From Undaria pinnatifida (Eukaryota > Sar > Phaeophyceae > Laminariales > Alariaceae): 64,000 nt of DNA. This document shows, one piece after another, positions 37,101 to 46,084 of the stretch (its first letter is position 1; each line of letters starts with the position of its first letter). The stretch is taken from positions 1,521,016 to 1,585,015 of the forward strand of contig JABAKD010000007.1 of the NCBI GenBank assembly GCA_012845835.1. Reading direction: 5' to 3'. Made by a program: the position numbers and the translations under genes. The notes beneath the pieces were generated by a model. The model did not search any database, was not told the origin of the DNA, and saw only the letters and a list, made by a program, of their open reading frames with translations.

Positions 37101-39853
37101 ATACTCGGAGTACAATGGACGATACACGCATGGATAAATCAGTATTAATGCCTGATACGCGTGAAAGAAGCTGGTTCGCACTATCGTGATAGTTCGTGGT
37201 TGCCCGTGGGCGCGCCGATGGCATCCCACCGGAAACCCTGGGCACGCATCGTCACTCTCACGGGCGACCGCGAACTAGTTATTTAGTTGACATGATCACT
37301 TGTCAGCGCCCTGGGAGGGTACCGCGGGAGCCCGCTGACACCCGCGGCGCGCCTGTAAGAATTCCCCTTGGTATCCTGCGTGTGGTTTTGTCGTGGGGTT
37401 TCCCGTACGATATCCCATGTTGAGACCTGCGTCAGTCGCCGCGGAACGTCTGAGGTCGGAAGACCTCAACCGTCACTAACGTCGAGTTTTGGGAGTGCGC
37501 AATAATATACGCAACACACTCCAGGTTAAGCAACATTGGTCCCACATGATGAGTTTTGTGTGGAGTTCATTCACCCTATCCCGAACTTCAACCCTATGGC
37601 ATGATGGGTACCACCTACTAGGCGGGCGCGAGCGTCCGTGGGCATGCCTGCCAGGACTACCACGGGAAACTGCAGGTGCCCGCGGATTACAAGCAGGGGA
37701 TTTGCGTGTGCCCCATGGGATGTATCGATGTACCGGGGTATACCGTGAGATAACCGGGCGCCCACAAATAGCCGAGAGCTGCAAGATATTCGCTGAACAG
37801 CTGCCTCCAACACATATATTCTTGCTCTCCCTTACTCAAACGCCCCACCAAATATCAAAATCCGCCACATTAACAAACACTTGACGCACAGGATATCACC
37901 TCATTATCTTTCGAGAGCCATCCATGCCGCTGTGTCCCCCCCCCCCCCCTCCAACGCCCCCTCTTTCCCGACCACCTGCACGATCGCGTAGACCTAGCAC
38001 CAGACCAAGGCTACGGTAGGGGGTGTACCCCCGTTTTCACTGGTGTGTTTGAGCCACTCGCACGAGTGACTCTGTACCCCACGGATGAAAATGATTTAGG
38101 CACTTGTTTTGGCGCAGCTTAGATCGCCTTTGCATTGCGGGTTGATTTCGTCGATGTAAAACTTGAAGAATACGTAAGATCGCACAGGAACAAAGGGGTT
38201 ACTCGCGCGAGTGACCCCAGCCACTGAAATAAAAGGCCCAAAAGGGGACCCCCCTACCGTAGCCTGGGTCACCACGCGTATAACAAGCTGATACATATCT
38301 TTGATCCCACAGCCGAAGTGTATTTGAATATTATTTGTGACCTAAACCTCCTAAAAAATCTCCCCCCCCCGCCCCCTCTTGCTCTCCCTTACTCAAACGC
38401 CCCACCAAATATCGAAATCCGCCACATTAATAAACACTTCACGCACAGGATATCACCTCATTATCTTTCGAGAGCCATCCATGCCGCTGTGTCCCCCCCC
38501 CCCCGCCTCGAACGCCCCTTTCTTCCCCATCACCCGCACCTTCGCCTAGACCTAGCACCACACGTATAACAAACCCCTCACCTAAAGCACTTTCCCCCCC
38601 CCCCCCCGCCCCCCGCCCCCGCCCCCACCCCCCACCCTCCCCCCCCAACCCATCCCAACCCCACCCCCTCGAACACTCCACCCTCTCTTTACTCACTGAT
38701 TGTACGACTTACCCCAGAATATACACGATAAACTGATGTATTATTTCCAAAAATGTCACATTTATCCCCTCGAAATAATGTATAGTTTCCAGGCACATAT
38801 CGAGCTGCCCCCCCTCCCCCCGCCCAAAATAATATACTGGTGCCAAAACCGTCAGATTTATCCCCTCGAAAGGATTTATAGCTTACATGCACAAATTGCC
38901 CCTTTCCCCCCCCCCCCCCGCCCCCCTCCAAACCCGCTCGCTTTTGATCAAAACCAGGCCCCCCCTTTGCCTTCACAGCTGTCAGATTTTGTCCCCCTCA
39001 GAAACGGGTTTTATAGTTTCCGCGCACAGACTGACTAAAATCATCCTGTTGACCCTGATAGCTACACTGTAGCTGTAAGGGGAGTCGCCGACCTATATCC
39101 TTAATGAGGACACACAACTCGTAATGCGCGCGATCGGAGTATAACACACAGCTTGCAAAGATGAGTTTCGACGAAATCTTCGATCTCACAGCTGGAGTGT
39201 ATTTTAATTTTTATAATATATTCCCCATGCTATGGTAGGAATGCACCAAACGTTTTGGATGCCCATCGCTGGAGGAGCTCCATGTCTCACCAAAACGTTG
39301 ACGCTTATGATGAAACGCCGAAGAGTGCGTGCAAACTCTAAACATACTGAACACCGTAGGTATACAACGAGTGGTAGACAACGAGTACTACTCTGATAAC
39401 GCGCTCAATGCCGGTATACGCTTAGACTAATACCGGTACACCATTAGACGAGATAGTTTTTTAACCTAATTGTGTAATTGAGGAGTCCCGCCAATAATAA
39501 CATTAACTGTTTAGGCAGAAACGTACAGACCCCTATTGACTTTAGGCCTGCCTCATTAGCAGCTTGTTCTGCCGTCTCACTTCTTCCCGCAGGTCTCTCT
39601 GGCGATCTACACCGACGTAGTCTGCAAACAATTGTTCGATGCAGTAGCGAAGAATGTCCACTATTTCCTCGTAAGCAAGATCTGCGACGGGTTCACGGAG
39701 TGGATGTTGGACAAGGGCACGACGGCTAACCTCAAGGTGTGGTTTGCCGAGGACCCTGAGGCAAAGCAGACACTCGTGGAGACGGAGCGCGCACTTGCCA
39801 AGTTTAAGGAGGGGTTGCTCATTCTGGAAACGGCGGGCGTTTCCCGGAGTTAG
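24276..39853 (+). CDS. Mx/DRP-like dynamin-superfamily large GTPase, four exons
   Basis: Predicted 655 aa protein from exons 24276-25172, 28383-28643, 36289-36837 and 39593-39853. Every junction is GT-AG and phase 0. The order is G domain (about residues 30-290), stalk (about 300-570) and GED (about 570-655), with no PH or proline-rich domain. This matches the size and layout of Mx proteins and short DRPs, which assemble on membranes and use GTP hydrolysis to remodel them. The start ATG opens the frame directly ahead of the G domain. Two nucleotide-binding loops are altered: P-loop GAQSADKSS (Asp47 for Gly) and DLPD (Asp147 for Gly). TTRVP (switch I Thr), TKVD and VVNR are kept. Introns of 3.2, 7.6 and 2.8 kb are filled with repeats. 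It is either a pseudo-GTPase or a recently decaying gene. An inverted partial copy lies at 59693-63140. Confidence 0.85.
25290..26572 (+). mobile_element. C-rich long element, copy B, in intron 1
   Basis: Plus orientation. It carries the same sub-units as copy A, including CTAGACCTAGCACCACGCG, GAAATCCGC...TTAATAAACA and three 'ATTT.TCCCC...TAG(T/C)TT.C(A/G)CGCACA' units separated by C tracts. It ends CAGCTGGAGTGTATTTTCATTTT. It lies wholly within the first dynamin intron. Target-site duplications could not be resolved. Confidence 0.75.
26906..27010. mobile_element. 105 bp Stowaway-like MITE with TA flanks
   Basis: The left end TTACGGGGGACCC...GTAAATAGGACC and right end GGTCCTATTTAC...GTCCTCCGTAA form an imperfect 27 bp terminal inverted repeat around an AT-rich centre. 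TA dinucleotides lie directly outside both ends, as in Tc1/mariner-type target duplications. Confidence 0.6.
27221..27358. repeat. 69 bp direct tandem duplication
   Basis: Two nearly identical copies, 27221-27289 and 27290-27358, each beginning GTTAGCCCCCCAATGAATCA. They differ at only about three positions, so this is a recent duplication within intron 1. Confidence 0.9.
28383..28643 (+). CDS. Exon 2: stalk, first part
   Basis: Encodes 87 residues from FIPSFIEQSTRRIEVL to YKNYAAGVKQ. The acceptor is CTTCAATAG and the donor is GTGATT. The helical, charged sequence continues KLVHE of exon 1 in the way stalk helices follow the G domain in Mx-type proteins. The start GTGCTAGC is internal to the exon. 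No equivalent survives in the inverted copy. Confidence 0.75.
28780..28852. repeat. TTCC microsatellite
   Basis: About 18 tetranucleotide copies with one interruption (TTCATTCC) near 28815. It lies in intron 2. Long frames on both strands here are artefacts. Confidence 0.95.
30758..31335 (+). mobile_element. C-rich element, copy C (short), flanked by 18 bp direct repeats
   Basis: The direct repeat CATAATAACCAGCAGCTA lies at 30758-30775 and 31318-31335. Between them is a 542 bp member of the C-rich family that starts inside the sub-unit region and keeps the full 3' end (TTTCGACGAAATCTTCGAT, AGCTGGAGTGTATTTTT). The long duplication together with a 5'-shortened copy resembles target-primed retrotransposition. 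Confidence 0.75.
31691..31785. repeat. ACCTGGTACGTGG short repeats
   Basis: ACCTGGTACGTGG(C/T)AT(G/A)ATGGA occurs at about 31691 and 31741, 50 bp apart, and an ACCAGGTA form follows near 31780. The same ACCTGGTAC core occurs near 23743, 23996, 42586 and 49425. Confidence 0.6.
31973..32207 (+). mobile_element. MITE-like element with AGCCCCCC termini, copy 2
   Basis: Starts AGCCCCCCCCGAAAAAAC and ends ...TTTCGTGAATGAGAAGCTAAGGGGGGTT. The interior holds CGCTCGACACAAGG and GATGATGTCGGGGTGGCAA, matching copies 1 and 3. The left flank GATTCTACC is also shared, so the true element may be somewhat larger. Confidence 0.6.
32535..32850. repeat. GGGTC-based minisatellite, block 1
   Basis: Tandem units of about 38-45 bp: runs of GGGTC joined to AAG..GTTTCAAAATCTCGC. 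The translation reads VGSGRVK..QNLAGR-like low complexity. Related arrays lie at 33885-34150 and, diverged, at 46885-47095. Confidence 0.85.
33151..33610. repeat. 236 bp imperfect tandem duplication
   Basis: TACCAGTACGAAATGTGAC begins both copies (33151 and 33387). Both continue through a CAG-rich stretch, CGCGGATCGCAGCCCCTG, and GGCTGCTTGCCGGGGC. Indels fall mainly in the CAG-rich part. Confidence 0.8.
33642..33700 (+). other. tRNA-5'-half-like segment with A box only
   Basis: CCGGTGGTCTAGCGGTACGA fits a tRNA D-arm/A box (TGGTCTAGCGG). It is followed by GGGGCCCATGCATGTGGGTT and a T-rich stretch, with no B box. It looks like a tRNA pseudogene or SINE scrap. A similar A-box segment is at 63613-63650. 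Confidence 0.35.
33885..34150. repeat. GGGTC-based minisatellite, block 2
   Basis: Units of 32-41 bp with CTCGCGGGTC at about 33933, 33965, 34001 and 34037, each followed by further GGGTC copies and GGAGG.TTTC(A/G)AAAT. Together with block 1 it brackets the 236 bp duplication. Confidence 0.85.
34745..35490. repeat. Third block of the 216 bp satellite-like family
   Basis: Cores 'ccgccccgcaaggtgcggaaac' (about 34818), 'tgccccacacggtgtcaaaac' (about 34962) and 'cgcctcgcacgatgtagaaccc' (about 35441), with CATTGGCT- or ATTGGCC-like followers, place these units in the family seen at 1-700. A MITE-like stretch lies between the second and third cores. All of this is in dynamin intron 2. Confidence 0.55.
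35105..35360. mobile_element. Degenerate member of the GGCTACGGTAGGGGG MITE family
   Basis: The interior AACGGTACCCTACGCTGCAA matches AACGGTAAGCTACGCTGCGC at 52755, and the right end GCCGTACTGTAGCTTTGGCCC resembles the family terminus. The left end, near ACCCCCCTGTTCCGTTGC, is poorly preserved. Confidence 0.4.
36289..36837 (+). CDS. Exon 3: stalk, main part
   Basis: Encodes 183 residues from EVIPQFFDRYAWINGG to FAIYKLQ. The acceptor is CCTCTGCAG and the donor is GTATGC. It contains LTEGMAPPDLRAGLAFDKLL and the helix-rich LLKEIDTILVGEFIKTKENK. The frame continues past the donor to 37014, but that part has no family similarity. The reverse copy is 62373-61828. Confidence 0.82.
37821..39222 (+). 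mobile_element. C-rich long element, copy D, with empty site in arm 2
   Basis: Arm 2 shows the uninterrupted site (CCTCCAACACATGTATTCCC, reversed, about 60843-60862). In arm 1 the same place is split by 1395 bp between ATATATT at 37814-37820 and ATATATT at 39216-39222, a 7 bp direct repeat. The insert holds the family sub-units, C tracts and the 3' end TTTCGACGAAATCTTCGAT...GTGTATTTTAATTTTTATA. The intron 3 length difference between arms (2755 against 1349 bp) is accounted for by this insertion. Confidence 0.88.
38003..38270. mobile_element. MITE nested in the C-rich element
   Basis: 268 bp. The left end GACCAAGGCTACGGTAGGGG and the right end, read inverted, GACCCAGGCTACGGTAGGGG form a near-perfect terminal inverted repeat. 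ACCA flanks both sides (37999-38002 and 38271-38274). The uninterrupted host sequence GCACCACGCGTATAACAAG is at about 25503 in copy B, so this insertion is defined by an empty site. The interior has a GCGCGAGTGAC block. Confidence 0.88.
39593..39853 (+). CDS. Exon 4: GTPase effector domain and stop
   Basis: Encodes 86 residues, VSLAIYTDVVCKQLFDAVAK through ALAKFKEGLLILETAGVSRS, then TAG. The acceptor is TTCTTCCCGCAG. The amphipathic, charged helices at the C-terminus are typical of a GED. The reverse copy starts at 60478. Confidence 0.82.
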   Translation, partial: VSLAIYTDVVCKQLFDAVAKNVHYFLVSKICDGFTEWMLDKGTTANLKVWFAEDPEAKQTLVETERALAKFKEGLLILETAGVSRS

Positions 39854-40640
39854 CTCGACACCAAGTATACCTTGCCGAGGTTTACGATTAAAGAGGACAT
39901 GCTAATCCTTGCAACTCCTCTGGATGAGTTGTACAGGGATAACAATGCGTGCACCTTGCCGAGTTTGGCGGGAAAAAACTAAACATGGAGGCTGCTGTTG
40001 TTGCATGGAGCTAACAGTACGTGTATCTATTGCCGAGAAAGAGAGAGACCGATGGTCTGGGGTTGAAAATGGCTTCGGTAAGAGCATGTGTACTTTACAT
40101 AGTTTTGGGATGGATGTCTAGCCCTACAAGCTACCAGCGTTGCACAGGTTTAATAGTATGTCTGCCTCGCCGCCTATCGAGAACAATTGCAGATCCTTGA
40201 ACCAGCTGCTCTGGTGTTGCACACAGGTACTCGTGGTGATACTAAATTCCCAGTTCCTCGTTGTCGTGAGTAGAGGCGGGGCGCGCAGATACCCAGTTTT
40301 GAGAGGCAGATAGAATCCTGGGAGCTGGGAGCTTAACGCGGGGCTAACACCAAGTGCATCCTGCCTCGGACGTTTTTAAGGGGTCGCTGACCCTGGTAGG
40401 CTTCTGGCATTGTACAAATAAAACAGTATGCGTATCTTGCTGGGTTTGGAGGGAGGATGCTAATCTTCGAAATTGTTGGCGTTGCTCAGGGTTAAGAGCA
40501 TTTGTATCTTTTTGCCGATAGATAGTATGTAGAGTATGTCTTGTCGAGTTTAGCGAGGCATTACTGATCCAGGATACCGCTGGTAGTGCACAGGGTTTGT
40601 GTTATATGCACATCACCAAGTTCAGAGAGAAACCGATAAT
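39794..40640 (+). repeat. Degenerate 75 bp tandem repeats derived from the GED exon tail
   Basis: The exon-4 tail contains CTTGCCAAGTTTAAGGAGG...CTGGAAACGGCGGGCGTT. Below the stop, similar units appear with CTTGCCGAG or CTTGTCGAGTTTAGCGAGG followed by GGATACCGCTGGT.GT(T)GCACAGG. They start near 39871, 39955, 40029, 40156, 40431 and 40540. Spacing between adjacent recognisable units is about 74-84 bp, with gaps where units are too decayed to see. The array is shared by arm 2, so it predates the duplication. Confidence 0.6.
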
Positions 40641-40868
40641 TGTTGAAGCTGTCTGCGCTACACAGGGCTCATGGCAAGTAACCCTCGGTCGAGTTCGGAA
40701 ACTGCCACCGTTTCACAGATCTAGGGTAATAGCAAGCGTACTTTTCTTATTGGCGTAGAACTCTAGCCGTGGTTGGCCACAGACTAAGGGCTGTGTTTCC
40801 TGAGCTACTAATAGCAACTGCACCATTTCCATTTGGCTAGACAAATAGCAAGAAAACTAGCCGCCTGA

Positions 40869-41520
40869 ATGACGCAAGAATCGCGGCACGAGGAGTCGTT
40901 TCATGCGTCAGTTCGAGACCACGCGGGCTCAATTTACCCTTTTCGACCCGGACTCATTCACGGTTTGTTGACAGACTACCTTGAATCAAGGGCCGCTTTA
41001 GTATTGATCATTGGTTCTGGTTCTCGACCAAAGCACTGGTGGTTCTTGCACGTCCTAGGTTATACTGCGTGGATTTTAATGGGGATTTTTTGTTTTGCGG
41101 GTGTTCTACTTGTGTTACGGCGACGGGTCTCTCGGGTTACCACCCCTATCCCTGAGGCCATCTTACCTCCGCTGTTCGAGGTCGAGTGAAGACAACTGAG
41201 AATATCTTTACGCGGCTATCTTCTCGGCTCCTTGAAACATCAAATAGTGTCGTATCGTCCTTCCAATGCCTTGAAAATGGGTTATTCGGCCGACTAACGA
41301 GGCACCAATCGCTTTAACGGCGAAGGAGTTAAGGGATATATAGGTTGGTTAGGCCAAGTCCAACTAGATATAACCGCATTTAAGATGGCTTTTGAAGATG
41401 TTAGATAGATGATTCGTCATGTTGTCCGGGGTCGGAGAGTTGGTGATGTTTTGGGATGCTTAGGTGGCCACACGTTTTTGGTTGACGAGCTTGCTTTCTG
41501 CTACCTTGGTGTAATTTCTA
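40869..41520. other. Unassigned part of arm 1
   Basis: A 106-codon plus-strand frame (40869-41189) is conserved in arm 2 only in pieces (minus 59094-58799), with frame changes. It includes a hydrophobic stretch IMGIFCFAGVLLVLRRR-like. The conservation is explained by duplication, so there is no independent support for a gene. Confidence 0.35.
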
Positions 41521-41655
41521 GTCAACTTGGCAGTCTACCGGGAACACTATAAAGTTCAATGCTTGATCTGTTGCATCTTGCATCACCCCCATGTCATGAT
41601 GGATCCCGGCGACGCCCCCCCCATCGAGATGATGAAGTGTTGTCATGAATACAGT

Positions 41656-41965
41656 GTTGATGGCAATGGGTTCGGTAGGGAGGGTACCCAGTTTTTACTA
41701 CTGGGTTTGAGACCATTCCGCCCAGATAAGACGTACACCTTAGCAGTGAGAAAAATACTTTAGACGTTTTTTTTCGCACGGCGCAGCGAGCTAACGCTCT
41801 CACGTCGGTTTCTTATCACAAACAACGAAACAACACTTACGCTATTTAAGGCCGCAAAGAAATGGGGGGGTCACACTTGCGGGTGACTCCGCGACGGTCC
41901 AGAAATAGACCCCGAAAAAACATCACATCAACATCGCCCCCCTGCCGAAGCCACGGTCTCCTCGT
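41656..41965. mobile_element. GGCTACGGTAGGGGG-family MITE in arm 1
   Basis: Left end AATGGGTTCGGTAGGGAGGG and right end CCCCCCTGCCGAAGCCACGG are inverted versions of each other. The interior has GTTTTTTTTCGCACGGCG and GGGTGACTCCG. The same element sits at the matching place in arm 2 (58130-58420). Confidence 0.65.
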
Positions 41966-42179
41966 GCATCACATGCTCACCATACACTCCAGGGGGGTCT
42001 TTGATAGGGGTCCACCGATTGCTATTGTGTGCGTGCTACGGTAAGAGTGTGATGACTACGGTTTTGGCACAAACAAAGAGATGTGCCCTGTCGTTGGGAC
42101 CCTTAACTGAAGAGCTAGTCGTCCTGAGACCATCCTTAGACTTCCTTTCTTCGTTGTACACTAGTGTTCGCTGCATGGA

Positions 42180-44320
42180 TGCGTACTCTCTGGTCTAAGC
42201 CGTGATATTTGATATGCGGGTGTAACTGTGGTGCTTCTGTTTATGATCTAATCGAGTAGATACGAGGTGTGAGCGTGGTCGGTCAAGTTGTCGGTTTCCG
42301 CCGCTTAACGGAAGTATCTCTTCACCAGAAACGTTACCCCTTGATCTTAACGAGGAACTATTAATTAGCGTGTTGACGGGTGACGTAGACCGCGCCATAG
42401 GTGGATATACTCCAGGTGGACGCGTAACTGGTGACGTATCGACATCGAGATGCATTTTTCATGTTTACTGTTTTGGTTGTACCGAGAAAATATGAGGCGC
42501 GGGCGTGGTTTTTTCGTTGGGTTTCCACAGCCAAGCGGAAGGCGTGTTCATCCAGGAAAATTCTTCCTTACTCTTGAACGCATACCAGGTACGATGGAAA
42601 ATTCTCGACACCTAGGTCGCCGCTAGTCCAGACAGGCCTTTCACGCGGCTTTTGTCCAGAGAGTCGCCGTATATCTGAGTATTTCCGCCCTTCAAGCGCT
42701 GCAACGCTAGCCCTAACGCTGCTTTCTGTTCAATAGAGTGATGACGATGACTTGACCGCATGATGTGCATACAAGGGGAGGCGTCACGTATGTTCGAGGT
42801 CAAATTCCGCTCCATCTTGCTGGCGTTGGTTCGTTGTACCGTGTGCGTACCAGGGAACGTATTTTGTGCCCTTTTCAGATCCTGCAATATATTTATTCTG
42901 GCGGTGGAGCCGTGCTAGATCTTTCCCTTGCGTGTGACGATGACATTGGTCGTACAAGCCACAAGTAGTATGTGTCGTCTTCCTGTTCGCGATCAAGTGG
43001 GCTGTGAAAAAAATGTCTTGAAGCAGCGGAAGAGTTAATGACATGTCGCCCGCGCGAATTCCAGTTGGTGGAAGCTGCTCGGGCAGGGCAATTTTTCCGC
43101 GATAGGGATATGGCATACTACGTCGAAGTTGTTTGGCTGAGGGGGCTCCTATTACGTTCTACTTAGACTATACTGTGAACTTTATTAGAGTCATCCCAGT
43201 CCCAAATACCCAACCCTACCCGTACATATGTCCGTTTAATTAGGATAATTGCCGATAGGTCCAGGCTTGAAGAGTTCAACCAGTCTGAAACGTTTGGGCA
43301 AAAAGGTGCAACCCGTGCCTTGAAATGACTCGTTTATAATATTCTAACAGACCGAAAAACCGCCTGGTTATCATCGGAATACCATTTCATTTAAAAAAAA
43401 AATCTTATGAAATAGTATACCTAGGCGACGATATTGCTTGTTTGAAAAACGTATACCTTGTGCATGTAGTCTACTCTATATTATAGGAAAACTTTTTATT
43501 TTCCAAGTCCGTTTTAGAGCGAGGTAGTTTTCTTACTTCTTTCCTGACTGAGGTAGTTCTCTCCTGACTGAGGTAGTTCTCTTCTGACTGACTGGCTGAG
43601 GTAGTTATCTCCTCACGTAGGGGGCTGCGGCAAATTGTAGGCGCACCCCCTACATACAGTAGAATGTGTGAGTTTTTTTATGACAATCGACAATGCAGTG
43701 TTCCATAAAAAGAGGACTCAACGGCATGGGTGCAGGGGACAACTGAGCCATCCCACGTTAGGGGGTGGAGCAGAAATTTCTGACCTCCGAACACGAGGAG
43801 CTCAATTTATCGCACCAGAAGCATGACTTCGAGGGCGTTCAATCACGCAGCCCGACCAGCAGGCCCATGCACGCTATGTACAAGTACTGTGAACAAAACA
43901 CTTCTCTTATAATTGTCGTACTAAAAGCAAATAGTTTTACGTTCGAGGAGCTCGACCGAGCACAAAATGGTCACAAAATGGTGGATTACTGGCCACACAA
44001 TGTTTCACCCAAATAATGTCACCCCTGCCACCGTGAGATCCGACTAGCGACTAGAAACCTTTAATTAACGCACAGTTGGCCAACCCCGCCGTGAACTGTG
44101 AGGAACGCCGACAGAAAAAACCAAACGAGAAACTGAGGAACAACGCTACGGTATGGGCAGTACCTACAGTACCATGGTCAACTGTCTGAGGCTATTCACT
44201 GAAGAGTTCTTTACAGCACCAAACAGCATTGACTGAATGAGATTCATCTCCCGGTAGGTAGCGGTGGTATCTCATAGTGCTTTCGGGTGAAGGTTTTTGG
44301 AGCGGTTCACTTCCTCAAGT
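42180..44320. repeat. Unassigned sequence with small repeats
   Basis: A degenerate direct duplication of about 225 bp appears at 42238 and 42463 (TGTTTA..., GGCG(T/C)G(G)GCGTGGT, CTTGA(T/A)C blocks). 42620-42800 (minus) resembles 53260-53440 (plus), with GGAAATACTCAGATAT in common. A 20-25 bp tandem of GAGGTAGTTCTCTCCTGACT lies at 43519-43612. No gene was recognised. Confidence 0.45.
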
Positions 44321-44329
44321 GTACAAGTA

Positions 44330-44620
44330 TTTGTTCGTATGTATGGCGATTTTCAGAATATCGTCTGGTTTAGGATTATCGCCCATGTAAATGCTGGTCA
44401 GTCTGGGCGAACGATTGTCTTCGAAGTAATGTTTCGGGTGATGGCGAGATATTCCGCTTCTCATGCTAGAAGCTCAGAACCTCCCGCTTCACCCTTAGCG
44501 TGGGATCACTCAAGGACTTGGCAAAATAATCAAAGCTCAACCCGATAAATGATCCCCCTCAGCATCGGTAACCAATCCAATGTTTTTGCTAAACACCAAC
44601 GACGTTGCGATGATTTATCA
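44330..44620 (-). mobile_element. Possible Ty1/Copia RNase H remnant
   Basis: Read on the minus strand, TDAEGD at about 44570 is followed 108 nt later by EAEYLAIT at about 44465. These correspond to the Copia (G)Y.DADWAGD and STAEAEYMA motifs, which normally lie about that far apart. IYMGDNPK near 44385 may be the IYEDNQS block, but it comes about ten residues early. Stops interrupt all frames. No LTRs were seen. Confidence 0.4.
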
Positions 44621-44624
44621 TAGG

Positions 44625-45870
44625 TTCTCTCAGTTCGCGAGACTCGAGTCCCGTCTGTCATAAATCGCTATACCTTCATCGTAGCGCCCGTCCAAAACAA
44701 AGCCACGGTGTACATCTGTTTTGCAGAAGATCCTCATGAGCGGCATTTAGCACGTGTACACATCTTGTTCATCGGGTGAGAAAACATTGCACTACGGTTC
44801 GTGTACATACATCAGGTTCATGGAGATGTTGTCGTGGTTGGTGGGGCAAGTGGGCACAACCAGCCGGTATTGTAGAGCGTTGGTTGAGCTTTGACAAATG
44901 TTTGTCAACCCTACTATAGTTCGCGCGAGTATTATGCCCTCTCTTGTACCATGCGACCACCAGAATTTTGTGTGCGAAGCGCTATCCAATACACGGCACG
45001 AACATAATATGTGCACGCCTGAATGGGCCAACCTTTCTGTCGATCTACCCCCATTGTGCATAAGGTTTCTCGACACTCATGCTACCTGCCCTCCTGCGTA
45101 TCCATCGCCATTATGCATAAGGTTTCTCAACGTTCCAAAGACAACACTCTACGGAGCATGAGCGCCGAAATACAAACGTTCCCTCCTATCCACCGGCGTT
45201 CGTTACGCGTATGGTTTGCCAACATTCAGGCAATACCATATGAATGCCGTTTACGAATCTTGCCTCTTGTTATCCACCCCCGCCATGCATAACGCTCCTC
45301 AGCACCCGGACACTTCTATGGAAAGGCCGTATCCGTCACGCGCAAACAAACCCTCACAGCGAGCGAGGAAAAATGGCACCGTTCTCAACCCTCCGCTCAT
45401 TTTCATAGATTTGCCCCACACCATACAGATATCCGATGAGAAGACCGCCACAGGATAGACTACAGATAAGCATCACTGCAGGTACCTAAGGTGCGGCGGG
45501 AAACACGACAGGGTAGGAGCGGGTGTCAGTTTGGAGATTAAGATCACTGAGAACGTGAACAAAACACACAGACAACACATAGGAGGGAATCAATCGTCTT
45601 CAAAGCACCTATATACGACGACGAACGTATATGATTGGATAACGACATCCACCCCCGTCGGTTGAACCCGCAATCGTCTCTGTCTCTAAGAGCTCACGGC
45701 AGCCCGCCTTGTTTTTCCAAAATCTTACACGTGTCGGAGTACAAGACCCATCACAACGAGCTACCAACATATACCGCCACAGGGAACCACGCCCCGACCG
45801 GCAGTTGCGCAAGTAGCTTTGAGCCGCCGAAGACATAAATCCAAATCGTGTCCCTCCTACCGTAGCCTTG
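44625..45870. other. No gene recognised; short repeats and one MITE end
   Basis: Copies of a CCCC(A/G)TTGTGCATAAGGTTTCTC-like unit occur near 45050, 45110 and 45275. 45853-45876 (CCCTCCTACCGTAGCCTTGG) is a right terminus of the GGCTACGGTAGGGGG MITE family without a recognisable left partner. Confidence 0.45.
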
Positions 45871-45875
45871 GTCCA

Positions 45876-46080
45876 TCATCCATCATCCATCATCCATCAA
45901 CCATCATCCATCATCCTTTATCATTCATCCATCATCCATCATCCGTCATCAATTATCCATCACACATCATCCATCATCCATCATCCACCATCCATCATCC
46001 ATAACCCGTAATTCATCACCCATCATTCATCATTCATCATCCATCATCCATTCATTATCCATCATCCATCATCCATCACT
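45876..46080. repeat. ATCCATC-type minisatellite
   Basis: An uninterrupted but imperfect array of CATCATCCATCATCCAT variants, starting directly after the MITE-like terminus at 45876. Confidence 0.9.
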
Positions 46081-46084
46081 ATCA

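Larger units (their letters stand above)
35538..42175 (+). repeat. Inverted duplication, arm 1
   Basis: Homologous in reverse orientation to about 57885-63097. Matching landmarks, in order, are the intron-2 end (35610-36288), exon 3, a GC-rich intron block (37190-37790), exon 4, the 75 bp tandem repeats, a 40900-41200 segment and a MITE at 41656-41965. Coding parts are roughly 90 percent identical by eye. Arm 1 has a 1.4 kb insertion (37821-39215) that arm 2 lacks. The distal limit is approximate because similarity fades after about 42170. Confidence 0.9.
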
